From JAYPHU01 sp038127535 (GTDB taxonomy: Bacteria > Pseudomonadota > Alphaproteobacteria > Rhodospirillales > UBA2165): a stretch of 64,000 bases of DNA. The notes beneath the pieces were generated by a model. It was not told the DNA's origin. It did no database searches and worked only from the letters and a program-made list of their open reading frames with translations. Both the position numbers and the translations under genes were made by a program. Positions 28,483 through 36,537 of the stretch are shown here, piece by piece. Each line of letters opens with the position of its first letter. Within the stretch, counting starts at the first letter, position 1. Location of the stretch: NCBI GenBank assembly GCA_038127535.1, contig JAYPHU010000004.1, positions 79,490 to 143,489 of the forward strand. Direction: 5' to 3'.

Positions 28483-29766
28483 CTAGACCGTCGCCGGATC
28501 GGTGCCGAGCTCGGCAAACAGACCGTCTCTCGCGCCGACGGAGAAGTCTACATCCCGGTCCAGCTCGACCGCAGCGGAGCGGACCCGCTGATGAGCCGGA
28601 TCAAGACCCATGATGTCGCCGCCCTCTTCATTGGCCTTGGCCGCCTTGATTAGGTATTGGCGGGTCATGGTGACGCCGTTATCGGTACCGCAGAGATGTT
28701 CCTTGGTGCGGTCCTGGATCGGGCCCATGCTTTCCTGCAGGGATGCGTCCTGCATGCCGATGCCCTCGATGCCGCTGTAATGAATGCCCATGCGCTGGGC
28801 GGTGCGGTCCATCAGATAGTCGTTGTCCTTGTTAGCCATGGTCCGAAAGCTGCCGGGGATGTTTTTCACGTGGATGCCCTTGCCGCCGATCATGGCTTCC
28901 CGCTCCTTGCCGGTCAGCGGACGCTTCGGGTGGTAGTTGAAGCTCCAGGCCCAGCAATTGTGATCATCGATCGGCACCCAGGCATGACCGCCGATCGGAT
29001 GTCCGGCGCGGGGCGCGATCAGCGTGTGGAACGGCATGATCCACGGCGTGATCCGCCAATAGTATTTATCATTGTCCGCGTTCCGCCGGGCGCCGATGAG
29101 CAGCCCGCCTTCGAACGGCTTCACATCAAATACCGGCATCAGGTCTTCTTCGTTATAGCGGTTGGCCTTGCTGCCCTTGAACAATGGATCAGTGTTGAGC
29201 TGGCCGCCGTGCAGCCAGGTCACGTGACTGGAATCTATGCCGCCTTCAAGAGCCTGGAGGTAGTTGCACTCCTGCAGCCGCTTGGACACATAGAGATGAT
29301 CCGGCGCCACATTGGTCCATTCGAAGTTCGGATCGGCGGGCTTCTTGTCCGGCGGGCCCATATAGGCCCAGATCACGCCGCCCTTCTCGATACAGGGATA
29401 GGATTTGAGGTTCACCCTCTCCATGGCCTTCGGGTTGTTGCCCTCGGAGGGCAGTTCGACGCATTTGCCGTTCACGTCGTATTTCCAGCCGTGGTAGGGG
29501 CAGCGCAGGCCGCAGTCTTCGTTGCGGCCGAACCACAGAGACACGCCCCGGTGAGCGCAGAACTGATCGATCAGTCCGATCCGGCCTTCGGTGTCGCGGA
29601 ACGCGATAAGGTCCTCGCCCATCAGGCGGACCCGCACCGGATCGCAGTCCGGCCTTTCGATCTCGCTTGCCAGCATGAACGGCAGCCAGAAGCGCCGCAT
29701 CATCTCGCCCATGGGCGTGCCGGCGTCGGTCTGACAGAGATAATCGTTTTGTTCTTGGGTAATCAT
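28483..29766 (-). CDS. Rieske non-heme iron oxygenase, alpha (oxygenase) subunit, phthalate dioxygenase-like
   Basis: 427 residues. Rieske cluster ligands: CAHRGVSLW (C, H) and LRCPYHGWKYD (C, H). Mononuclear iron region in the catalytic domain: EGGIDSSHVTWLHGG with D..H....H. C-terminal half has HPIGGHAWVPIDDHNCWAW. Group matches phthalate 4,5-dioxygenase-type oxygenases, which dihydroxylate an aromatic carboxylate and need a separate reductase; none is visible. Minus-strand operon with PdxA and decarboxylase downstream. Paralogue at 51777-53048. Confidence 0.92.
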   Translation of the reverse strand: MITQEQNDYLCQTDAGTPMGEMMRRFWLPFMLASEIERPDCDPVRVRLMGEDLIAFRDTEGRIGLIDQFCAHRGVSLWFGRNEDCGLRCPYHGWKYDVNGKCVELPSEGNNPKAMERVNLKSYPCIEKGGVIWAYMGPPDKKPADPNFEWTNVAPDHLYVSKRLQECNYLQALEGGIDSSHVTWLHGGQLNTDPLFKGSKANRYNEEDLMPVFDVKPFEGGLLIGARRNADNDKYYWRITPWIMPFHTLIAPRAGHPIGGHAWVPIDDHNCWAWSFNYHPKRPLTGKEREAMIGGKGIHVKNIPGSFRTMANKDNDYLMDRTAQRMGIHYSGIEGIGMQDASLQESMGPIQDRTKEHLCGTDNGVTMTRQYLIKAAKANEEGGDIMGLDPAHQRVRSAAVELDRDVDFSVGARDGLFAELGTDPATV

Positions 29767-29796
29767 GTCCCTACCTCCAATTCTTGAGCCCTATTA

Positions 29797-29818
29797 AAAC
29801 GGCTTAGACCCTAAGCCG
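29797..29818 (-). terminator. Hairpin overlapping the eutA-like stop codon
   Basis: Minus-strand CGGCTTAG-ggt-CTAAGCCG, a perfect 8-bp stem that contains the TAG stop of the EutA-like gene, followed by TTTTAATA. A weak terminator or processing site between the EutA-like and Rieske genes. Confidence 0.42.
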
Positions 29819-31292
29819 CCAGACTATTCTCCTCCGGGAAGAGCAGCGATTTGATAACCACGGGCACCGCACCGGTGGACCGCAACACTTCGCCGATATC
29901 GATGAAATCGAACTCCCGCAACTGTATGCCGTCGATAGAGACGATGGGTGTCGCCAGCTTCTCCTCCTCCCGGCAATGAATGCCTAGCAAGCCGCCAATG
30001 TCCCCATCAATGACCAGGATCAAAGGATGGCCGGCGTCGAGCTTTACCTGAACGCCGGCAATCAGCCCCTGACACAGCGCCTGCAGCCGGGCGAAACTGG
30101 CTGTGCCGGCCCAGGGAAAGGCAATGGCCACCGGCTGGTCTTCGGTGTTGAGATCAAGCCGAATCAGCGCTTGTCTGACATCTTCTTCGATTGCCGCCTT
30201 ATCCAGCTCCTCACCGGACAGATCCAGCTCCGGCGCGATCACCGCAATATTGGTGAGCGGCAGGGTCTCCGGGGGGTCCATATAGATGGTGCTACCGGAG
30301 ACCTGCACCGTGTATTGGGACGCGCCGACCACGGTCGCCCGGATGCCCTGCAGGGGCTCGGTGATCGCAATGCCCATGGCCTCGATCTTGGCATGCAGTG
30401 CCGCGGCCAATTCCCGGCCCAAATCACCAAAGCCGGCGGCTTCCCTTCCGTAGAAATACTCGGACACCCCGCCGGAGACGATGACGTCGCCCGGCCGTTG
30501 CTCATGGGACAGGGGCGGCAGACGCAACCGCGCGCCTAAATCCTCCCCCTGCACCGCGCGGCAGATTTGATCCGCCATGGCGTCGGCCAATTGTTCCCGC
30601 TGATCATCGGTCAGCGCATCACCCACGTTTAATGACAGGCCCAGCTCCTCCAGATGGGCCCGACCGGTGGGCTCTATCCGCTCGATGCAGCCATCGCCAC
30701 CGACCACGACCAGGCGCGCGCCGGCCTCGACCGCGGTCATGGTGGCCACTTCGCCGTCCACGCACAGCGCGATCTTAGTGGTGCCGCCGCCAACGTCGAT
30801 GTTCAGCACCGGATGGCCGTTGCGGATGGAGAGCGCCAGCGCGCCGGACCCGTGCGCCGCCATCAGGGTTTCCAGCCCATCGCCGGCGCTCACCGCCACG
30901 AACTTGCCGGCTTCGGCGGCGAACAACTCCCCGATAGCGCGGGCGTTTTCCCGGCGCACCGCGACGCCCGTCAGGATCAACGCGCCGGTGTCGATCTCAT
31001 CCGGGCTGATCCCGGCTTTCTTGTATTCCGCCGCGATGAACTCCCCCAGCCGGTCGGCATCGATGGTGTTTTCCGCCGTGTAGGGGGTGATCAGAATATC
31101 CGACTGATGGCGCACGATCCGCTCCGCCACCACATAGCGGCTGTCCAGCCGCTCCAGCACGATGGTCGAGAACAATAGATGCGAGGTCGAGGAGCCGATA
31201 TCGACGCCGACGCTCGACAATTCGATCACGTCCTCTTCGATCAGGCTCCGGCCCGTGTTAGAGAAGAATATGCGCCCGCTATCGCCGGTCAT
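29811..31292 (-). CDS. eutA: EutA-like reactivating factor (actin-like ATPase), without EutBC
   Basis: 493 residues. Actin/Hsp70-like ATPase motifs: VGVDIGSSTSHLLFS (phosphate 1) and NIDVGGGTTKIALCVDGEV (phosphate 2), plus GALILTGVAVRRENARAIG and VSAGDGLETLMAAHGSGAL, as in ethanolamine ammonia-lyase reactivase EutA. Its known task is to exchange damaged cobalamin in EutBC, but no EutBC nor other B12-dependent enzyme is visible. It sits between a bicupin and a Rieske oxygenase in one operon, so it may reactivate a different enzyme or metal site. Symbol is by homology only. Confidence 0.82.
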   Translation of the reverse strand: MTGDSGRIFFSNTGRSLIEEDVIELSSVGVDIGSSTSHLLFSTIVLERLDSRYVVAERIVRHQSDILITPYTAENTIDADRLGEFIAAEYKKAGISPDEIDTGALILTGVAVRRENARAIGELFAAEAGKFVAVSAGDGLETLMAAHGSGALALSIRNGHPVLNIDVGGGTTKIALCVDGEVATMTAVEAGARLVVVGGDGCIERIEPTGRAHLEELGLSLNVGDALTDDQREQLADAMADQICRAVQGEDLGARLRLPPLSHEQRPGDVIVSGGVSEYFYGREAAGFGDLGRELAAALHAKIEAMGIAITEPLQGIRATVVGASQYTVQVSGSTIYMDPPETLPLTNIAVIAPELDLSGEELDKAAIEEDVRQALIRLDLNTEDQPVAIAFPWAGTASFARLQALCQGLIAGVQVKLDAGHPLILVIDGDIGGLLGIHCREEEKLATPIVSIDGIQLREFDFIDIGEVLRSTGAVPVVIKSLLFPEENSLAA

Positions 31293-31307
31293 TAATTATC
31301 TCTGGGA

Positions 31308-32546
31308 TCAGGTTTGGACGTATTTCCGGTCCGGGTTCGGCGACAGGTCATTGGGCGTCAGATACAGCTCATCCCCCATTTGCGACGCGCCGCCGGCCGC
31401 CGCCAGTTTTTCCTCGAACTCGCGGCGGACGTTCGGATCCTCCATCCAATAGGGAATAGAGGTGCCACCCTCATGCAGGTCCATGCCCGTATAGTCGATC
31501 TGGGTGTCGCCGGGGGCCTTGGCTTCCAGGCTCGGATGGTTGGGGCCGAACCAGGCGGTCAGACGGAACGGCTCTTTCGACACATTAAAATGCTGGTGAT
31601 ACCAGCGCGCCCCGCCGGGCGCCGCCGTGATCATGCCCACCGGTTCGTAATCCAGGCGTTGCACCTGATCACCATTGCCGTCTTTCCACGGCGTCGGGCC
31701 CAGGCGTTCGGGCCAGGTATGGGTATAGCCCTTACCCTTCACGCAGATCAGCACCGCCGCCGACGTGTGCGCGTGGGCCTTGGAATACTTGCCCGTATCG
31801 TGCTGGCCGACCCAGAGGTAAAACTTGTTGTTGGTCATAAAGGGTTCAACCCGCCGCCAGCCGGGGGACCGGCGGTTATCCAACGGCAGCTCGCAGTTAA
31901 AGATATCCGGCACCATGTTGGTGCGCCGCATGGCCAGACCCCGGATCGGGTCCGGCTCGATATCGTCGGAGGGTTTGTAGAAATCCTCATCATCGGTAAA
32001 CCGGTCGGTGAACTGATAGGGACAGTTGAAGACCATATCCACGTTGCCCAAAAGGTTCATCAAGTTCGGCGCGGTGGTGCCGGCCAACAGCAACGCCGGG
32101 CTGGAGGTCGCGTTGACGATCCGGTGATAGGCGTTCACCGGAATGGAGAAAAGCGAGCCGGTCTGCCACTCAAACACATGCTTCTTGCCGCCCTCTTCCA
32201 GCCAGACCTCGGTCGTGCCCCGGCCTTCGACCACCAGGAAGATTTCCTCATAGATATGCCGTTCCACATTCAGCGCGCCGGCGGCCGGGACTTCAACCAC
32301 ATAGCTGCCCCATTTGCCCTCTGTGCCGTAGAGCTGGATGAAATGGCCGCGCCCGCCCATCCGCTTCCAGTCGTGCAAGGGCAGGTTCTGCACCTTTTCG
32401 ATGCCGAGCCCGCGAAAGGTGGGAATACCCTCGGCCTTCATGAACCTGTCATAGGTCAGCTCCGGAAACTTGAATTCGCCATAGCCGGCGCGTTGTTCCC
32501 CGGTGGGCTCGTGCCAGTGGACCATTCCGTCAATTTCATGAGGCAT
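31308..32546 (-). CDS. Bicupin protein (gentisate-dioxygenase-like superfamily)
   Basis: 412 residues with two cupin barrels: N-cupin (about 95-160; ERHIYEEIFLVVEGRGTT, then IPVNAYHRIVNA) and C-cupin (about 245-320; KAHAHTSAAVLICVKGKGY, RWYHQHFNVS). The C-terminal tail has IDYTGMDLHEGGTSIPYWME and GGASQMGDE, shared with the tandem bicupins at 62277 and 63394. Two-barrel cupins of this sort cleave aromatic rings or isomerise sugars. Operon position after the transporter genes supports a ring-cleaving or related metal-dependent role. Confidence 0.86.
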   Translation of the reverse strand: MPHEIDGMVHWHEPTGEQRAGYGEFKFPELTYDRFMKAEGIPTFRGLGIEKVQNLPLHDWKRMGGRGHFIQLYGTEGKWGSYVVEVPAAGALNVERHIYEEIFLVVEGRGTTEVWLEEGGKKHVFEWQTGSLFSIPVNAYHRIVNATSSPALLLAGTTAPNLMNLLGNVDMVFNCPYQFTDRFTDDEDFYKPSDDIEPDPIRGLAMRRTNMVPDIFNCELPLDNRRSPGWRRVEPFMTNNKFYLWVGQHDTGKYSKAHAHTSAAVLICVKGKGYTHTWPERLGPTPWKDGNGDQVQRLDYEPVGMITAAPGGARWYHQHFNVSKEPFRLTAWFGPNHPSLEAKAPGDTQIDYTGMDLHEGGTSIPYWMEDPNVRREFEEKLAAAGGASQMGDELYLTPNDLSPNPDRKYVQT

Positions 32547-32567
32547 TACTCTCTCCCTTAATCCTTT

Positions 32568-33089
32568 CTATTGGCCGCCGAACAGCAGGCCCGGAAACAC
32601 TTCATATTGCATCAATTGGCTAAACACGATCCAAGTAAAGGCTGTGGCGGCCACCGCCGACCAGGCCGCGACCTTGACGCTTTTCTGTCCCTGGAGCGTG
32701 ACAAAGGTAAACACGTAAACCGGGATCGAGATCAGGAACCCGACAAAGTAGACGATCACCACGAACGCCACCGGCCAGGCCATCGCCACCAGGACCTTAC
32801 GCATGGGCTGGGCGGCGACCGCTTCGCCGCTGGCCTCGCCCACAATTGTGCCGGTAAAGAACGTCTTGACGGCGTTGCCGGGGGCCGTCCCCGTCGCGGC
32901 AATTAAATCGAGCACGCACAAGACAATCAGGCTCCACCCCACCATGACCGGTACGTGCTGCGCTTTTGCATCATAGGTGTAGGACCAGACCAGAAAGATC
33001 ACCCCGAAGGCCAGCACGATCAGCGGCGGCATCAGGTTCAGGATCATTTTGTCGGAATGAGGTGAATTCATACCCGGTGAGTCAGCCAT
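32568..33089 (-). CDS. tctB: Tripartite tricarboxylate transporter small membrane subunit
   Basis: 173 residues, four predicted hydrophobic helices (LMPPLIVLAFGVIFLVWSYT; VGWSLIVLCVLDLIAA; AWPVAFVVIVYFVGFLIS; VAATAFTWIVFSQLM). Position directly after tctA (3-base gap) and length fit TctB. Forms the membrane part of a Na+-coupled carboxylate importer with TctA. Confidence 0.88.
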   Translation of the reverse strand: MADSPGMNSPHSDKMILNLMPPLIVLAFGVIFLVWSYTYDAKAQHVPVMVGWSLIVLCVLDLIAATGTAPGNAVKTFFTGTIVGEASGEAVAAQPMRKVLVAMAWPVAFVVIVYFVGFLISIPVYVFTFVTLQGQKSVKVAAWSAVAATAFTWIVFSQLMQYEVFPGLLFGGQ

Positions 33090-33092
33090 GGC

Positions 33093-34589
33093 TTACGCCT
33101 CCCTTTTCCGGTTGCGCAACCAGGCGCGGATCGACGGCGACAGAATAATCAGCACTGTCGCCACCAGCAGAACCGCCGAGATGGGCCGGCCATAGAAAAT
33201 GGAAAAGCTGTTGTCGCCGATCATCATCGATTGATGATAGCTCCGTTCCGCCAGTTCGCCCAGGACCAGGGCGATCACCGCCGTAATGCGGGGATAGTCA
33301 TAGCGGATCATCAAAAACCCGATGATGCCGAAGATCATGGCGACAGCCACATCACCCATGCTGTTGTGCAGGGCATAGACGCCGACCAGAGCCACGGCGA
33401 CCACGGTCGGCGCCAGGATGTGAACGTCGACCAAGGTGATCAAGGACAGCCAGCGAGCCAAGATTAATCCGATGACCGAGGCCAGAATGGCCGCCGAGGC
33501 GACGGCAACGATCAGGCTGAACACTACGCCTTCATGCTCCACCAGCATCATCGGGCCGGGCTCCAGCCCATGCAGGATCAGGACACCTAGGAAGATCGCC
33601 ATCTCCGCGCTGCCGGGGATACCGAAGGCCAGGGTTGGGATCAGTGCACCGCCGTCTTTGGCGTTGTTGGCGGATTCCGGCGCGATCACACCTTGAATAT
33701 TGCCTGTACCGAAGCTTTCCGGGTTCTTCGAGGCCTGCACCGTGGACGCATAAGACAGGAACGAGGCCACCGTACCGCCGACACCGGGGATCGCACCGAT
33801 AAACGCGCCGATGGCCGAGCCCCGGATTAGAATGGGGGTGTTCTTGAAGACCGCGACAATGCCGTCGCTGACCCGCGAGATTTTCATGCTCTCGCCGCCT
33901 CCGGACACGACCCGTCCGCCCTTGAGGGTCAGGTTGATCATCTCGGCAATGGCGAATACGCCCGTGAGGGTCGGCACCAGCCGGACCCCATCCAGCAGAT
34001 ATTCCACCCCGCCGGTAAACCGGTCGCCGCCGTTCACCGCATCCAAACCCACAAAGGCCAGCGCCAGCCCCACACCGCCGGCGATCAGCCCCCGCAGGAA
34101 CTTACCCCCGGTGGAGAGCGCAATCGCGCCCAGCCCCAAAATGGCCAGGGCAAAGAACTCCGGCGGGCCAAACAGCAGAACGATCTCTTTGGCGATGGGG
34201 ATCACCGCCACCAGGATAGCCACGCCCAAAATGCCACCCAAAGACGACGCTGTCGCCGCCGCGCCGATGGCCATGCCGGCCTTGCCCTGTTGAGCCAGGG
34301 GGAACCCGTCGAAACAGGTCGCCGCATTGGGCGCAATGCCGGGTGTGTTTAAGAGGATCGCCGAGATCGATCCGCCGAACGCGACCGAGCCCATGACCCC
34401 GCCGATCAACGTGATCGCTTCCGCCGGCTGCATGCCGAAGGTGAGCGGGATCAACAAGGCGATGGCCGTGGTGCCGCCCAGTCCGGGAATTGCACCGAAC
34501 ACCAAGCCAATGCCCACGCCCAGGCACAGGTAGAGCGACCCCTTCAGGGTGAACAGGAGAGCCAGGGCTTCTGTGGCGGATTCAAACAT
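33093..34589 (-). CDS. tctA: Tripartite tricarboxylate transporter large membrane subunit
   Basis: 498-residue polytopic protein. TctA signatures: GIGLVFGAIPGLGGTTAIAL, VMGSVAFGGSISAILLNTPG, GSAIGAFIGAIPGVGGTVAS and a mirrored second half (GGALIPTLAFGIPGSAEMAI). About 11-12 helices. Imports a carboxylate delivered by TctC; substrate may be the aromatic acid handled by the operon. Confidence 0.94.
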   Translation of the reverse strand: MFESATEALALLFTLKGSLYLCLGVGIGLVFGAIPGLGGTTAIALLIPLTFGMQPAEAITLIGGVMGSVAFGGSISAILLNTPGIAPNAATCFDGFPLAQQGKAGMAIGAAATASSLGGILGVAILVAVIPIAKEIVLLFGPPEFFALAILGLGAIALSTGGKFLRGLIAGGVGLALAFVGLDAVNGGDRFTGGVEYLLDGVRLVPTLTGVFAIAEMINLTLKGGRVVSGGGESMKISRVSDGIVAVFKNTPILIRGSAIGAFIGAIPGVGGTVASFLSYASTVQASKNPESFGTGNIQGVIAPESANNAKDGGALIPTLAFGIPGSAEMAIFLGVLILHGLEPGPMMLVEHEGVVFSLIVAVASAAILASVIGLILARWLSLITLVDVHILAPTVVAVALVGVYALHNSMGDVAVAMIFGIIGFLMIRYDYPRITAVIALVLGELAERSYHQSMMIGDNSFSIFYGRPISAVLLVATVLIILSPSIRAWLRNRKREA

Positions 34590-34618
34590 CGGATAGTCTG
34601 ATACGGCTGGTCATCATA

Positions 34619-34650
34619 TAAAAAATCCGGCGAGCTATAACCCGCCGGAT
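34619..34650 (-). terminator. Rho-independent terminator between tctC and tctA
   Basis: Minus-strand ATCCGGCG-ggttatagct-CGCCGGAT followed by TTTTTT. Perfect 8-bp GC-rich stem and a clear T-tract, located after tctC and before tctA. It would attenuate permease and downstream catabolic genes relative to the binding protein. Confidence 0.78.
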
Positions 34651-34670
34651 ATTTCAAATTCTCAGACGGC

Positions 34671-35630
34671 CTAATTGGATTTGGCCAAGGCCGCAGGATA
34701 CTTCTTGAAGATCGCCAATGCCTTGTCGACAGCAGCTTGCGTGTCCGCACCCGACAAGTGCCCAAACGGCCGGCGGGTTTTCGTCGCCCAAGCTTGGGAA
34801 TCCGTATCGGCAATCGCCTTTGCAACGGCATCGGACAGGATCTTGGCGATATTGGCCGGAGTTCCCGGCGCCGCCGCGACCATCCGCTCCACACCCAGGC
34901 CGGTCAGTTCCGGATAGCCGGCTTCGGCGATGGTCGGCACGCCCTTGAAGCTGGACTTCTCTTCGAAGGTGACCACGCCATGAATGTCACCGGATTTGAC
35001 AAACTTGTTGAAGGTCTGGGTCGGCGCAATGCCGGCATCGCCGTCACCGCGAACCACACCGACAATATACTGTTTGGAGCCCTTGTAACCGGTCACAAAC
35101 TGCACCGGGAAACCGACCACGGTTTTGAAGATGCTCGCGCCCGTGTAGGCCGTCGAACCGAACCCGGTGGACAGTATCTTGACGCTCCGGCCCAAATTCT
35201 TGAGATCCGCCACGGTCTTAATGCTGCTCTTGCCGCTGACGCCGAACAGATAAGGGCTGGTGGACATCCGGCCGATCCAGACGAACTTGGTCACGTCGAA
35301 ATTGACCTTTTGGCCCGTGAGCTGCGGAATGATTGCGCCCGGCATGTTGATCACCGAAAGCGTGTAGCCGTCGCCGCCCGCCTTGGCGAGCAGGCCATAG
35401 CCTTTGCGTCCGCCGGCGCCCGGTACGTTCTTCGGCACCACGTTGACCTTATTCGGCAGATATTTGCCCATATTCTTGGCCACTTGGCGGGACGTGCTGT
35501 CCATGCCGCCGCCGGGCGCAAAGGGAATCAGAAAGATAATGTCTTTTTCCGGGAACGCGGCTTGGGCGTTGCCGACAAAAGCCGCCGCCACAAAGGCCGC
35601 TGCGGTGCTCAAAACGATCTTGGAATTCAT
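34671..35630 (-). CDS. tctC: Tripartite tricarboxylate transporter solute-binding protein
   Basis: 319 residues; signal peptide MNSKIVLSTAAAFVAAAFVG (cut after AQA). Bug/TctC pattern: IIFLIPFAPGGGMDSTSRQVA, NVVPKNVPGAGGRKGYG, KVNFDVTKFVWIG, SVKILSTGFGSTAYTG. Periplasmic carboxylate binding. ATG 35630 has GGAGGAGA upstream; an earlier in-frame start would lengthen the leader with charged residues. An AT-rich palindrome (35684-35700) identical over 15 bases to one before marR sits in its promoter region. Confidence 0.93.
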   Translation of the reverse strand: MNSKIVLSTAAAFVAAAFVGNAQAAFPEKDIIFLIPFAPGGGMDSTSRQVAKNMGKYLPNKVNVVPKNVPGAGGRKGYGLLAKAGGDGYTLSVINMPGAIIPQLTGQKVNFDVTKFVWIGRMSTSPYLFGVSGKSSIKTVADLKNLGRSVKILSTGFGSTAYTGASIFKTVVGFPVQFVTGYKGSKQYIVGVVRGDGDAGIAPTQTFNKFVKSGDIHGVVTFEEKSSFKGVPTIAEAGYPELTGLGVERMVAAAPGTPANIAKILSDAVAKAIADTDSQAWATKTRRPFGHLSGADTQAAVDKALAIFKKYPAALAKSN

Positions 35631-35683
35631 GGCTTCTCTCCTCCGTGTTCGGTGTTCGGCGAACCACTCGCCCATTCTTTATT

Positions 35684-35700
35684 AACTATGAATTCTAAGT
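35684..35700. promoter_or_regulatory. Putative MarR-type operator upstream of tctC
   Basis: AACTATGAATTCTAAGT: palindrome ACTNNGAATTCNNAGT. First 15 bases identical to the site in front of marR (25197). Lies 54-70 bases upstream of tctC, in the gap before the class II aldolase-type gene's end. Confidence 0.5.
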
Positions 35701-35726
35701 AAATCCGCAGTCCCTCGCAAACCGAT

Positions 35727-36434
35727 TTAACGCCCCGCGCGGCGGCTGAAATACTCCCACGACCGGGTAAAGCCGGAGAGAGATTCATTCCCCGCCAGCC
35801 GGCAGTCGATCTCGCCGGGCGACAGGTATTCGACCTCACCTAGGCGCATGGCGTCCATCTGCAGCTTGGCGTTCACCTGCATGTATATGGCGGTCATCAC
35901 CGCGTCTTCCAGGCTGGTGCCGACCACGGTCGCACCGTGTCCCCGCATCAGGATGGTGCGGTTGGATCCCAAGGCTTCGGCCAGGTCGTCCCCCTGCTCT
36001 ACATTGACCACCAAAAGGTTGGTGTCGCCGAACTTGTCCTTAATATCCCAGACCGGCACCTCGTGGCCGATCCGCCCCGACGTGTGAGCGATGGCCTTCA
36101 GCGGCGTTTTGGTCACGCTAAAGGGCACCACCGCATAGGAATGGTGATGCACCACCGACATGACATCGTGCCGCGCCTTGAACATGGAGGCATGGATCGG
36201 CGTCTCCAGGTAGAGATTGAACCCTTTGTTGTCGATGCAATTGCTCTCCAGGTCGAACTCGACAATGTCTTCCGGCTCGACCAGCTCAGGGCTGCGGGAC
36301 CGGGAGATCAAAAACCGGTTCGGATTGTCGGGATGGCGGATACTCACGTGGCCATAGCCGTCCACCACATCTTCATGCGCCAGGATGCGGTTGGCGGTGA
36401 CAAGGTTTTCGATTGCGTCTTTTAGGCTAGACAT
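35727..36434 (-). CDS. Class II aldolase/adducin-family protein (dihydroxyphthalate decarboxylase type possible)
   Basis: 235 residues. Metal-site motifs MSVVHHHSYAVVPFS (HxH-type), LETPIHASMFKAR with the catalytic region, and ILMRGHGATVVGTSLEDA with the third His. Members are fuculose aldolases, ribulose-5-P epimerases, or decarboxylases such as actinobacterial 3,4-dihydroxyphthalate decarboxylase (PhtC). ATG 36434 with GGGGGG upstream. Divergent from the FAD hydroxylase gene and first of the minus-strand run. In this context an aromatic decarboxylase is likely, as a second decarboxylase besides 26465-27460. Confidence 0.86.
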   Translation of the reverse strand: MSSLKDAIENLVTANRILAHEDVVDGYGHVSIRHPDNPNRFLISRSRSPELVEPEDIVEFDLESNCIDNKGFNLYLETPIHASMFKARHDVMSVVHHHSYAVVPFSVTKTPLKAIAHTSGRIGHEVPVWDIKDKFGDTNLLVVNVEQGDDLAEALGSNRTILMRGHGATVVGTSLEDAVMTAIYMQVNAKLQMDAMRLGEVEYLSPGEIDCRLAGNESLSGFTRSWEYFSRRAGR

Positions 36435-36537
36435 TTGGCCCCCCATGGTGATTTTACAAGTAGTGCCGTTCGGCGTGATTGGGCCCAATGGTACTGCAGA
36501 AATTCAGGTTCGAAAACAACGCACGCGAAGCAAGCTT

